A stretch of 41,645 nucleotides of DNA. Source: Isotricha intestinalis (taxonomy: Eukaryota; Ciliophora; Litostomatea; Vestibuliferida; Isotrichidae). Position 1 is the stretch's first letter. Each line of letters opens with the position of its first letter. Both the position numbers and the translations under genes were made by a program. Shown piece after piece: positions 9,209 to 19,050 of the stretch. The stretch lies in NCBI GenBank assembly GCA_023807065.1, contig JAJJLU010003654.1, forward strand, positions 1 to 41,645, read 5' to 3'. The notes beneath the pieces were generated by a model. The model saw nothing but the letters and a program-made list of their open reading frames with translations, made no database searches and had not been told where the DNA came from.

Positions 9209-9925
9209 ATGTCATTTAAGGAATTATTACAAACCAAACTTGGGAAGCATGAACCTAATAAAGTATAATTTATTTTTATTAAGATTGAAGAATTAATATT
9301 AGATGGTATATTTAAAGAAGAAAATCATTTATCAATTGAACAAATGAAAGATTTAAACTTATATTCTAATTTAATTCATTTGACTATGAATGGAATAGGG
9401 ATTAAATCAGTTAAAAATTTTCCAAAATTACCAAAACTACAAATAGTAAGATTATATATAATATTATCATTTTAGTTAGAATTATCAAATAATAATTTAA
9501 CTGGAATAGATTTTGAAAAATTAGTATCTTTGTATCCAAAATTATACAAAATAAAATTAAACAACAATAATATAAAATCAATGGATGAATTAAAAAAAAT
9601 CAAAAAATTGCCCCTTCAGAAAATATCAATTATGGGAAATCCTTTTATTGAAAAAAAAGAAAATTATAAAAAAGATTTATTTAAAATGTTTCCAAATTTA
9701 TTTGCAGTTGATGGAAAGAATATAGATGATTTTGATGTTGAATCTACTCAATATTTAGAAGAAGAAACAGAATCTATTTCAAAGAATATAGAAAATCAAC
9801 CTGAAGAATTTGAAGAAGATGATTTAAATGAATCTAATTCTCATTCTGATTCTCATTCTGATTCTTATAGCAAATCTTCAAACTCTTCATATGATAAGCC
9901 TCATAAGAAAATAAAAAAAAAATAA
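9209..9925 (+). CDS. ANP32-like leucine-rich-repeat acidic protein (two ultra-short introns)
   Basis: Exons are 9209-9262, 9284-9445 and 9476-9925 (221 residues). Splicing out 21 nt (9263-9283) and 30 nt (9446-9475) joins a continuous protein that starts MSFKELLQTK. It has the family's N-terminal helix followed by IEELILDG. Then come leucine-rich repeats (LIHLTMNGIGI, LQILELSNNNL, LYKIKLNNNNI, LQKISIMGNPF) and the ANP32 capping region (YKKDLFKMFPNLFAVDG). The tail is acidic and Ser/His-repeat-rich, ending in a basic KKIKKK that may be a nuclear signal. ANP32 proteins act in the nucleus as histone and phosphatase partners. The acidic tail is shorter than in animal members. A related LRR family such as U2A'-like is less likely because of the acidic C-terminus. 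Confidence 0.9.
9263..9283 (+). other. 21-nt GT-AG intron 1 of the ANP32-like gene
   Basis: It starts GTATAATTT and ends TTATTAAG. If retained it keeps frame (3n) but brings in TAA as its second in-frame codon. Removal joins PNK to IEELILDG, the expected family sequence. Confidence 0.85.
9446..9475 (+). other. 30-nt GT-AG intron 2 of the ANP32-like gene
   Basis: It starts GTAAGATT and ends CATTTTAG. The length is 3n, and its final codon in the reading frame is TAG, so retention would end translation. Removal joins LQI to LELSNNNL within one leucine-rich repeat. Confidence 0.9.
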
Positions 9926-10578
9926 TTTTTAAATCTATATTAAATTAGTTATTTCGAAATTTCGTATTTTTGGATTTTTATTTTAATATTGTTATTTCAT
10001 AATAATCATATATTATAATATATTTTGTCAATAAAAAATCAAAAGAATCCTAAGAATTGAAAAATCTTTGGTATGAAATTATCTACTTTAATTGAAACCT
10101 TCCTGTAAACAAAAAAATATATTAAAATTATATTACCTTTATATTTTCTAATAATAAGTATATGAGTATAACAAAAATAATAATTATTATAAAACAATTA
10201 TAATCTTTTTTCTTTATTTTTTATATATATTTCTCTATTAATCGTTTTTATTTTATCCAATATCTAATTAAATACATTTTATTGATTCACCAAAGTTATA
10301 CTATCAAAGGATAATAATATTATCTTGAAAAAACATGAATAATAATATTAGATTATTTTTTCTATATTATTGTTTAGAAACTTAAAAAGCTGTTATAAAT
10401 GGAAGTTATCCAAACTATGTGATTTGATAAAATGAATTTTTTGATGAAATTTAACTAATTTCTTTTCTATTCCTTCTTTAATCATAAACTATTATTAAAG
10501 TTGAATATTAGAATTTTTCTTTTTTTTATTATTTAATTTTTATTTTATTTTATTTATTTTTAGGAATAATAATTTTTA
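9926..10578. other. Non-coding spacer
   Basis: It separates the ANP32-like gene from the kinase, both on the + strand. On the minus strand a GTAATATAA...TTTACAG segment (about 10134-10101) looks like an intron, but the flanking frames close within a few codons. The bases just before the kinase ATG (TTTATTTTTAG) also resemble a 3' splice site; no upstream exon could be identified. Confidence 0.55.
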
Positions 10579-12138
10579 ATGGAGATATGTATTAATGAAT
10601 TAATTCCTGAAGATATTCCTAATGAAATTGAAAGTGAATATATTTTTTTAGATAGGATTGATAGTGGAGCTTTTGGAACTGTTATGCATGCTGTAGAAAC
10701 TTCATCAAATAGAGAGTGTGCTATTAAAATAATAAATAAGTCTGGAAAAACAATATCATATATTAATAAAATGAAAGAAGAAGTAACAATATTAAAAAAG
10801 TTAAAACATAAAAATATAGTTGAATTTTTTGGTTATTTAGAAACTAATTCAAAATTATATATAATGATGGAATTACTACGTTATGGAACTTTAAAAAATT
10901 GGATGCAAAATAATAAAGTTATAAATGAGGAAACTGCTTCAGTTATTATAAATCAATTACTTTCTGCTGTAAGTTATTTACATAGTCATGAAATATGTCA
11001 TAGAGATATTAAACCTGAAAACGTAATGTTTTCTGAAAAAGATGATTTAAATTCTTTAAAATTAATTGACTTTGGTTTAAGTGTTCAAAATTTTTATAAA
11101 TTAGAAAAAAATGAATATTGTGGAACTTTTATATATATGTCTCCTGAACAAATAGAAAAAAAAACTTATTCTAAAACTGTTGATATATGGAGTATTGGAA
11201 TTATAATGTTTATGTTATTATTTAAAAAACATCCATTTTATAAAAATGGAGAAAATAGAGATTCATATATATCAGATATTCAAAATAGAAAAAAAATTAA
11301 ATTTCCTGATAAATGTTCTCATATGGCAAAAACACTATTAAATAAATTATTAGAATTTAATCCTTCTTGGAGATATACTGCTGAAAAAGCTTTAAAACAT
11401 CCTTGGATTACTAGAAGAGTTAATGATATAATTCCTGAAACTTTTAATGAAAGATTAAGGAAAATGGATATTAATTTAAAAGCCAAAGAATTAATTTTAA
11501 GTATTATTTTTCTAAATACTTTAGCTAAGAAATATAATAAAAATAATATTGTTTATATTCAGGATGATTATTTTAAACAAACTAATGAAACTAGTAAATT
11601 GAAAAGATTAAAATTAGAAAAAATAAAATTAAATGGATTAAAAGTTAATTGTTCTTTTGAAATTATTGAAAGTCCAAACAAAAAAAAAAACATTAAAGAA
11701 GAAATTCCAAGTGTGAGAAATTCAAAAAAATTAGGTAGTGTAAAATTACCTACAAAACAACCATTATTAAATTCAAATAAATATAATACTAGATTAGGTT
11801 CAATAAAATTATCAAGATATAAATTACCGAAAAGAATTAATTTTCCAATTAATCCTTCTCAGAAAATAAAAAATAATAATCAGTTAAATTTACCAAGTGT
11901 AATTCTTAAAAAAAATAAATTATTAGATATCCCTTTTTATCCAGTTAAAACTGAGGAAAATCAAAATATTTATAAATACAACAACAGAAATATACCTTTG
12001 AAAGTCCCTAATTTAAAACCAATTAAAAAAAAAGAAGATAATAAAAAAGAAGAAGCAAAAATTGTTCCTCTTATTTTTCCTAAAATTAATAATAATATTG
12101 CACAATTTAAATTTAGAATTAATGATAATATGAAATGA
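10579..12138 (+). CDS. Serine/threonine protein kinase, CAMK-like
   Basis: The protein has 519 residues with the kinase domain at about 22-278. Visible motifs are a P-loop SGAFGTV (the first Gly of GxGxxG is Asp), the lysine in CAIKII, catalytic HRDIKPEN, DFG, SPE in place of APE, DIWSIGIIMFML of subdomain IX, and the closing HPWI typical of the CAMK/CDPK group. All catalytic residues are present, so it should be active. After the domain is a helical segment (about 285-330), then a basic, Lys/Asn/Pro-rich disordered tail. There are no EF-hands, so it is not a canonical CDPK. The stop is TGA, which supports TGA as a true stop in this genome. Confidence 0.93.
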   Translation: MEICINELIPEDIPNEIESEYIFLDRIDSGAFGTVMHAVETSSNRECAIKIINKSGKTISYINKMKEEVTILKKLKHKNIVEFFGYLETNSKLYIMMELLRYGTLKNWMQNNKVINEETASVIINQLLSAVSYLHSHEICHRDIKPENVMFSEKDDLNSLKLIDFGLSVQNFYKLEKNEYCGTFIYMSPEQIEKKTYSKTVDIWSIGIIMFMLLFKKHPFYKNGENRDSYISDIQNRKKIKFPDKCSHMAKTLLNKLLEFNPSWRYTAEKALKHPWITRRVNDIIPETFNERLRKMDINLKAKELILSIIFLNTLAKKYNKNNIVYIQDDYFKQTNETSKLKRLKLEKIKLNGLKVNCSFEIIESPNKKKNIKEEIPSVRNSKKLGSVKLPTKQPLLNSNKYNTRLGSIKLSRYKLPKRINFPINPSQKIKNNNQLNLPSVILKKNKLLDIPFYPVKTEENQNIYKYNNRNIPLKVPNLKPIKKKEDNKKEEAKIVPLIFPKINNNIAQFKFRINDNMK

Positions 12139-12241
12139 ATATTTTTGTTTATAAATAAAAATCATTGATTATAATGGATTGTAAATATATTTAATGAATT
12201 ACGTAACAATAATTTATAAATTTTATTTATTTAATTGTATT
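12139..12241. other. Short A+T-rich spacer
   Basis: 3' flank of the kinase; nothing recognised. Confidence 0.5.
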
Positions 12242-12592
12242 TTAAAATAAAACAATGAAAAATATATTATTTATAATAATTTGAATGAATAATAATTTTT
12301 TAGAATGAAATAAAATATATTTAAATATTTCAAAATTATCTTTCAAACTTTTAATTTTTAATTGAATTTTCTTTATTTTGAAATTAATTTCATCAGAATC
12401 AAGTAATATTGATATTATTAAAATATTTATTAATATTCCTTTATTTATAATATCAAATTAAAGATTTATTCTTTTTAATATTATCTTTAGTAATTCCATT
12501 ATTCTAATTTTTTGAATTTTTTTTATTTTAGAAACAATATTTATTAATAAATTTTCATTTAAATGAACAACAAAAGTATCTAAATTAATCAT
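12242..12592 (-). pseudogene. Decayed helical-repeat-like coding frame
   Basis: A single minus-strand frame of 117 codons runs from ATG (12592-12590) to TAA (12244-12242). It has only one internal stop, TAA at 12460-12458; about a dozen would be expected by chance here. The translation is rich in Ile/Leu/Lys/Asn with periodic hydrophobic positions (IMELLKIILKRINL, GILINILIISILLDSDE). This resembles ARM/HEAT-type helices, perhaps of an importin-like protein, but no diagnostic motif is present. Open stretches in other frames upstream (to about 12750) suggest a longer gene with frameshifts. It is probably dead. It could also be chance. Confidence 0.4.
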
Positions 12593-13103
12593 AACTTCAT
12601 AAATGATTTTTTTAAAAATCTGAAAGTTTTCTTAAACAATAAGTTATTTTTCAATTTATTTTTATGTAATTTTAAATGATTATGAAATCAGACAATAAAT
12701 AAATAAATTATTAGTTTAATAATAAAATCTTTAAATATACTAACAATTAATACTTCTCCAGAAAATGAAGTGATTCCTTTTCAACCTATTCTATTTAATT
12801 CAATTATTTTTTAAAAAAATTATTAAATAGGAATAGAATAATAAATTGAAAAATTACTTAATAATTAAAAATAAAAATCTTTTGTTTTAAATAGAAAGTT
12901 TTTCATATAACTATTTTCATAATATAAAAAGAATATATTAAACATTTTTTTTAAATTTAACTTAATTATCTAATTCAGTTAAACATTCAAATATATATTT
13001 ATTCTTATTAAATATTATTTTATTTGCATTTTTTATAAAATAACAAAAAAATTAAAAATTTTTAGTAATTAAAACTTAATTGTTTTTTATAAAACTTATT
13101 CCA
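12593..13103. other. Non-coding spacer with an A+T-rich inverted repeat
   Basis: It may hold more of the decayed frame listed before it. An imperfect inverted repeat lies at 12786-12836: CTATTTAAT at 12791-12799 pairs with ATTAAATAG at 12822-12830, and CTATT with AATAG outside them. This could be a 3'-end structure or chance in such DNA. Confidence 0.4.
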
Positions 13104-14552
13104 CTATTTTTTATATTTTTCCACTTCTATTTCTTTATTTGCTAAGTCAGTAATATAAGATTCATTTAACCTCTCTAATTCTTCAAATCTAGCTTTTAAT
13201 TTATTAACTTCACTTGTTAAACTATGATTAGTATTTTTCAAAGAATTAATTTGACTTTGTAAACTTCTTTTATCACTTTCAGCCATAGCTTTTTCTTCTT
13301 GTAATTGAGCAACTTTTTCTTCAAGATTATAGTTTGTGCTTGATTCATCTATGTCATAATTATTAATAAAAAGATCTGATGAGTAATTAGGAGTAAGAGT
13401 ATCAGTTGGAGTCTCTATAGTCTTTTTATCATTTTTTTTTTCTGGTAGAATTTCCTTTTCAGTTTTCTTTTCTATGAAATAAATTTCGTTAAGTACACTA
13501 ATGTCCCCTATAAGAGTAATAAATATAATATATCCACCAATCTCAATAACAACATTTAAAGTTATTAATAAAACATAACCATAAGGTGGATAAGCAAGGA
13601 AAAAAGCAACAATATATAATACATAAAATCCAACATGAGATATTGTATTTCCAAATGCTTTCTCAGCAATTGTTATATCAGGAAAATATAGTAATCCTAA
13701 ATTAGTTGCTTCATGGAATATCTCTATAAGTATAAGTAGTGTGTTTTGTTTGTTATAGCCTCCTAAAAATATAAAATTACCCGTTGGATATATCCATCTT
13801 AATATTAAATATGTTATTTCTTCCAATATAGTTACAAAGAAATATACTACTATTATATTTGTTTCTGTTTTTGAAAAAATATTTTTATAACATAAATCTT
13901 TAATAAAAGGTAACATAGGAGCAAAGTAAAATATAAGAATACTATAATTATTGTTGAAATAATTCGTATACTGAGTTGTTCTTGAAAAAAAATAATTATA
14001 AAATGAAAAAACAGAAAAAGAAAAAGATAATGCACTAAATATAAATGAATTAATCACTGATTTTATATTCCCAATATAACAAAAATAAAAAATATTCATA
14101 AGTAATAAATATTGTCCACTATTCCAAAGAACAGGCATACAATATACAGATGTATATTTTGAAATATAAGGATAAATAAAAAGATAAGGAACAACATCAA
14201 TAATCACAATTAACATCACTAAATGAAAACGTGAGAAAAATTTTTTAAAATCAAATGAAATTAAAACATCAATTAAACATGAATACATATAAGCAAAATA
14301 TAAAATAACTAAATAAATAAATATAATCGAAAATATTAAGCCTGTTTTAATTAATTGTGTATTTGCCATTAATTCAATTCTTTTCGGAAGATCATTGTAA
14401 AATTCTACATCTAAAGAAGACATAGTAGTTGGTTTATCAATTATATTAGCATATTGATCTTCAAATACTAATGATATTGCATAAAAAATTCCATTAACTG
14501 GAATGATAATACCTTGTTTTTCCCAAAAACTTATACTATCGAAAGTAGACAT
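13104..14552 (-). CDS. Multi-pass membrane protein with C-terminal coiled coil, family member 2
   Basis: The protein has 482 residues. Architecture matches the gene at 6700: N-terminal VFEDQYANI, then IELMANTQLIK leading into the first long membrane helix, about eight to ten membrane segments, the EEITYLILR motif and AYPPYGYVLL. A polar linker (about 370-415) follows, then a long coiled coil starting near EEKVAQLQEEKAMAESDKRS. It lies 178 bp downstream of member 3 on the same strand, so the two form a tandem pair. A 105-bp stretch is nearly identical to member 3 although the rest of the proteins differ widely. Function is unknown. The polytopic core could be a transporter or channel, but no known signature was found. 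Confidence 0.85.
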   Translation of the reverse strand: MSTFDSISFWEKQGIIIPVNGIFYAISLVFEDQYANIIDKPTTMSSLDVEFYNDLPKRIELMANTQLIKTGLIFSIIFIYLVILYFAYMYSCLIDVLISFDFKKFFSRFHLVMLIVIIDVVPYLFIYPYISKYTSVYCMPVLWNSGQYLLLMNIFYFCYIGNIKSVINSFIFSALSFSFSVFSFYNYFFSRTTQYTNYFNNNYSILIFYFAPMLPFIKDLCYKNIFSKTETNIIVVYFFVTILEEITYLILRWIYPTGNFIFLGGYNKQNTLLILIEIFHEATNLGLLYFPDITIAEKAFGNTISHVGFYVLYIVAFFLAYPPYGYVLLITLNVVIEIGGYIIFITLIGDISVLNEIYFIEKKTEKEILPEKKNDKKTIETPTDTLTPNYSSDLFINNYDIDESSTNYNLEEKVAQLQEEKAMAESDKRSLQSQINSLKNTNHSLTSEVNKLKARFEELERLNESYITDLANKEIEVEKYKK

Positions 14553-14730
14553 ATTTATTCAAATAAAATTATATTTTAATTAAAAAAATATCATAATATT
14601 GGATTGAAATTTTAAGATTTTAATTTTTTTTAGATAATAAAAAGTAAATGTTAAAAATCCGGTGATTTCTATATATTTTAACTTAAATCCAATAAAATAC
14701 ATAAAAGAATTAAAAAATTTTTAAGTTTAA

Positions 14731-16200
14731 TTAACTATTCTTTAAATTTTCAAGCTCTATTTCTTTATCTGCTATCTTAGAAATTAAATTTTCATTTTCT
14801 TCTTTTAAGACTTCATTTTTACTTTTCAATTGATTATTTTCATTTGTAAGATTTGAATTTTTATTTTTTAAAGAATTTAATTCATTTTCTAAGCTTCTTT
14901 TATCACTTTCAATCATGGCTTTTTCTTCTTCTAACTGGGCAATTTTTTCTTCAAAATTATAATGATTAGGAGTATTATAAGGAGTATTAGGAGTATTATG
15001 AGTATCAATATTATCAGGAGTTTGATTTTTAAATAAATCATTATCATTAATATTATAACTATCTGAATGAATAGGAAGATTAGGATATGAATTAATAAAA
15101 CTTTCTTTTTTTTTTTTTTCAATTTTTTTTGGTCTCTCCTTATAAAATTCATCAAATTCTTCATCAGGAGATAAAGTTATACAAAGAAAATAACCACAAA
15201 CTTCTACTATTGAAGCTAAAATTGAAAATAAAACATATCCAACAGGAAAATATATTATATTTATAAATATAAATAAAAATATACATATTATATGAGAAAA
15301 TGCTCTTGAAAACCCTCTTTCAGGAAGAGAAAAAAAAAATAAGAGAAAAGCATTTAATACATCTTGAGCAATTGATATTAAAATTGCAAATATATTTTGA
15401 GCTTTTATTCCTCCTAAAAATATAAAATTTTCTGTTGGCCAAATAAATCTTAAAATTATATAAACTATTTCCTCTAAAAACCATACTGCGAAAAGTAATA
15501 CTAATGGATTAATATCAGCCTTTTTTAAAATTTTTTGACATGAATAATCTTTTATGAATTGGAACATTGAAACAAAAAAGAAAATAATTTTACTTATATT
15601 ATCATTAAAATAATTTGTATAACCATATGTTCTTGCACAAAACCATTTACCAAATGAATAAATAAATATATAGAAACTTAGAATAGAAAATAATAGTGAA
15701 TTAATAAAAGATTTATAATTATAATTTTTGGAGATAATTATAAAAAGAATATTTAACAGGATTAAATATTGTCCATTATTCCAAAGAACAGGCATACAAT
15801 ATACAGATGTATATTTTGAAATATAAGGATAAATAAAAAGATAAGGTACAACATCAATAATCACAATAAATATTAATAAATGAAAACATGAGAAAAATTT
15901 TTTATAATTTAATTCTATTGCATAATCATTAAACTCATAACTATCCAAATAATATAATAATATAATTAAATAACCAAGTGCAACCGCCGAAATTGAAAAA
16001 AGTTTTATTAATTGTGTATTTGCCATTAATTCAATTTTTTGTTCTAGAGAATTGTTAAAGTATGTTAAAGCTTTATTATCGAATTTTCTTTCAGTTGTAT
16101 TAAAAAACAAAATATTTGAATATTGATCTTCAAATATTGCTGATGTTATAAAAACAATTCCATCTAAAAAAGATATTCCCAAGATTTCTTCTTTTATCAT
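14731..16200 (-). CDS. Multi-pass membrane protein with C-terminal coiled coil, family member 3
   Basis: The protein has 489 residues. It shares IFEDQYSNI, IELMANTQLIK, DVVPYLFIYPYISKYTSV, CMPVLWN, ARTYGYTNYFNDN, FLEEIVYIILR and YFPVGYVLF with its paralogues. Its polar linker holds an Asn/Thr/Pro-rich stretch (NTPNTPYNTPN) before the coiled coil that starts near EEKIAQLEEEKAMIESDKRS. The coiled-coil start is nearly the same in members 2 and 3, which may let them pair. Charged Lys/Arg residues after the last membrane segment (RPKKIEKKKKE) suggest the tail faces the cytosol by the positive-inside rule. Function is unknown. Confidence 0.85.
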   Translation of the reverse strand: MIKEEILGISFLDGIVFITSAIFEDQYSNILFFNTTERKFDNKALTYFNNSLEQKIELMANTQLIKLFSISAVALGYLIILLYYLDSYEFNDYAIELNYKKFFSCFHLLIFIVIIDVVPYLFIYPYISKYTSVYCMPVLWNNGQYLILLNILFIIISKNYNYKSFINSLLFSILSFYIFIYSFGKWFCARTYGYTNYFNDNISKIIFFFVSMFQFIKDYSCQKILKKADINPLVLLFAVWFLEEIVYIILRFIWPTENFIFLGGIKAQNIFAILISIAQDVLNAFLLFFFSLPERGFSRAFSHIICIFLFIFINIIYFPVGYVLFSILASIVEVCGYFLCITLSPDEEFDEFYKERPKKIEKKKKESFINSYPNLPIHSDSYNINDNDLFKNQTPDNIDTHNTPNTPYNTPNHYNFEEKIAQLEEEKAMIESDKRSLENELNSLKNKNSNLTNENNQLKSKNEVLKEENENLISKIADKEIELENLKNS

Positions 16201-16433
16201 TTTTTTTATTTTTTAATATTATGAAAGATTTATTATATAGATATAAAATCATATAAAATAATTAATATAAAATTAAATGTTTATACTCTGAAAAAATAAT
16301 TTTGATAATGAACAATTTTAAATTATTGTTAATTATTTAATAATACTTATTTTTTGAGACTTCATAAAATTAAATATTAAAATTGTTTTTTTAAATATTT
16401 TATAAAAGTTTGAATACTTTTTCATTTAATTTT

Positions 16434-17792
16434 TTATGAAATTTCAGAATATTCTAAATCGATTGAAATAGTTTTTTTCTTTCTTTGAGTTTTTCTATAT
16501 TGCAAAAATAACAAATATCCAATAATAATTATAATAATAAATAAAATATATACAATATATTTTTTATTACTATTTGGTTTATCAAAATCAGGAATAATTT
16601 CTTCTTCTTCTGTGTCTTCATCTTTTTCATCTTTTTTCTTTTTTTCTTCTTCTTTTTTTCTTTCTTTTTCTTCTTCTTCTTTTTTATCAAAATCAATTTT
16701 AAAATTATAGAATCCTACAATTCTACTATCTTGATTAAGAATTAAATCATATTTTTTCATAAAAGGATAACCAAGATAAATAGAATTTTTATCCAGAGAA
16801 GAATCAAAACCCATTAAAAAATATTTGTTTCCATTATAATTATAAGTTAAATCACTTGGATTTATTTGAAAGGAAATATTTTTCAAATTATATATAAAAT
16901 TAAAACTATTAAAATTAAAATCAACATCTTCATCACAATAATAATAATAAAAAGAAGTTAAACTTCGATGACACTTATTTTCTTTAATTTTTTGATTAAA
17001 AAAAGTCTTGTTCATATATTCTTCTAAATAAATGGGTACAATAATAAGACCTAATTCGGGTTTAAAATAAAGATGAATAAAATTAAATCTATTATAACCA
17101 TAATTAACATCTATATAATTCCATCCCCAATAAAACTTATATTCATAACTAGCAAGGACATTATTTGATTGAAAATATTCTTTTTTGTATTTATCATAAA
17201 TATTTTTTCCAATAAATATTTTTCCATCATAACTATTTTTGTTAAAAGCAACAGTAATAAAATAATTTTTTATAAAAGTTTGATTTTTTAATAAATATAC
17301 AATTCCTGCTTCTTTCGGTCCTTCATAAGGAACAACACCAAATCCTAAAGAACCAGGAAAATCTAATTTTGTTTGAGGGTTTCGTTGTTCAATTTTCATA
17401 AAATTTAGATAATAATCTTTTAAATCATCTCCAATTGAAAATTTATCTGTAACATAATAAGCATATTTAAAATCACTGTCTTGGAAATATATTGGTTTAT
17501 CATTCAAAAATTTAAATGAGGATGATAAAGTTGAATTATATTCAGTAAATTTTTGAAATAATTTATCTTTTTTTATTGTGTATGATTGATATGAATTAAA
17601 ATTTATACAAAATTCTAATTTTTGATAAGGTGTTCCTATGTTTACTTCTATATATAATTCATTCTTTTTTAATTTATCCATTAATTCTCCTGGTGATAAA
17701 TTGTTTTCTAAATTAGACAAAAGACTTTTAAATGGGATCATAATAAATTGATATGAATAAGACAAGAAAAAAGTTAACAAAAAATGTTTCAT
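16434..17792 (-). CDS. Pepsin-fold membrane protein lacking both catalytic aspartates
   Basis: The protein has 452 residues: signal peptide (about 1-17), luminal/extracellular pepsin-like domain (about 45-370), an acidic/basic repeat linker (Glu/Lys runs, about 372-400), one membrane helix (about 412-432) and a short basic tail. The fold is shown by YIEVNIGTPYQKLEF near residue 47, a GSLGFG segment, GKIFIGKN, and the closing YLGYPFMKKYDLILNQ followed by RIVGFY. The first DTG site reads INFNSYQSY and the second DTG/DSG site reads LIIVPIYLEEY, so both catalytic Asp are gone. It should not be a protease. It may instead bind peptides or glycans, or act as a receptor. No frameshift or stop suggests decay. 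Confidence 0.88.
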   Translation of the reverse strand: MKHFLLTFFLSYSYQFIMIPFKSLLSNLENNLSPGELMDKLKKNELYIEVNIGTPYQKLEFCINFNSYQSYTIKKDKLFQKFTEYNSTLSSSFKFLNDKPIYFQDSDFKYAYYVTDKFSIGDDLKDYYLNFMKIEQRNPQTKLDFPGSLGFGVVPYEGPKEAGIVYLLKNQTFIKNYFITVAFNKNSYDGKIFIGKNIYDKYKKEYFQSNNVLASYEYKFYWGWNYIDVNYGYNRFNFIHLYFKPELGLIIVPIYLEEYMNKTFFNQKIKENKCHRSLTSFYYYYCDEDVDFNFNSFNFIYNLKNISFQINPSDLTYNYNGNKYFLMGFDSSLDKNSIYLGYPFMKKYDLILNQDSRIVGFYNFKIDFDKKEEEEKERKKEEEKKKKDEKDEDTEEEEIIPDFDKPNSNKKYIVYILFIIIIIIGYLLFLQYRKTQRKKKTISIDLEYSEIS

Positions 17793-19050
17793 TTTTTTAA
17801 ATACTTATATTTTTCATTTAAATAATTATAAAAAATAAAAAAAGAGATCATAATTGAAGTTTATTTTTAATAAATTATATTTAATTTACACTTTTAAATA
17901 TATATATTATTTTTTAAAATAAATATAAAAATCTAAAATAAAATAATTTTTTCTGTGAATGTTAGATTAATTACATTATGTTATTTTGAAGTAATTTTTA
18001 TCATATTTAGTAACTAAAATATCGATAATTTAAAATTTACATTATTTACCCTTTATTAACAATTCATTTTTAAACAAAATTTAAAAATTTCACTTTAATT
18101 AAAACAAATTATATGGTATAATATATTGTTTTATTTACATTTCTATGTATCAAACTATATTTTTTTGAATGTTAAAAGTTTTCTTCTTTTTTTTTTCATT
18201 ATTCTTTTTAATTTTGATATTCTTTCTATTTTTCTTACAATGACATTAATTTTGAATTTTATCTTGACATTAATATTTCATAATTATTGTTTTTGTTTTT
18301 TTTCATTTTTTACTAAATATTTTACTCTGAAATTAATAAATAAAACTTTTATTCATTATTATTATACTATAAATGAATTAATTCCTTGATTATAAATTTC
18401 CTTTTATGAATTATTTTAAATTTTAACAGAAATTAATAAAAAAAAATTCTATGTTTATAATTCACCTCTAATTAATTATGTTACAATAATTAATTCTTGA
18501 CAAAAAATCAAAGTTCATTTGTTATTGAAAGAAATATTGATTTGAATGAAATTGATTTTTTAAATAAAAATGAGTGTTTACAAATAAATATTATTATTTT
18601 ATAGGAATTTTTAATTCTTTTTTATTATTACATAATTTCATTTTATTTAATAGCCAGTTGATTATTTATATTTTTTTAGATAAATACAATGACGATGGAT
18701 TTTAACAAAAATTTATATATAAATCTTTGTTTATTATGATTTATTTAGTTTTAATTGGTTTTATGTCATTAAATTGACTCTGAATGATATATTTTTTTTA
18801 ATGAAATTGATAGACAATAATTAGAAATTTCTAATCTAGATATTCCTCTTATATACGTTTTAAGCCCATTCAAAGCATTAAATTATATTTAACAAAATAT
18901 TTTTATATATAATGAGAAAACTATTGTTCTATTTTAAATTTTTTCAAAAGAATATTTTTTTAGGAAAAATAGAGTATATTAGTTCATTTCTTTAAATAAA
19001 AAATAAATTTAAAGTTATTAAAATTCTTTTTTGAAAAAAATTAAGTAAAA
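17793..19050. other. Non-coding spacer
   Basis: Divergent promoter region between the pepsin-fold gene (-) and the multi-pass gene (+). A Phe/Leu/Ile-rich 87-codon frame at 18126-18389 is best explained by base composition. From about 18497 to 19015 one plus-strand frame has scattered protein-like runs, but about a dozen stops interrupt it, close to chance. No RNA or repeat was recognised. Confidence 0.55.

Noticed and set aside
10101..10134. Intron-like GTA...TTTACAG segment on the minus strand
   Set aside because: The exons it would join close at stops within a few codons, so no gene supports it.
18497..19015. Broken frame upstream of the seven-helix gene with runs such as IERNIDLNEIDFLNKNE
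   Set aside because: About a dozen stops in ~170 codons is close to chance for this composition. I kept it only as a note in the spacer.
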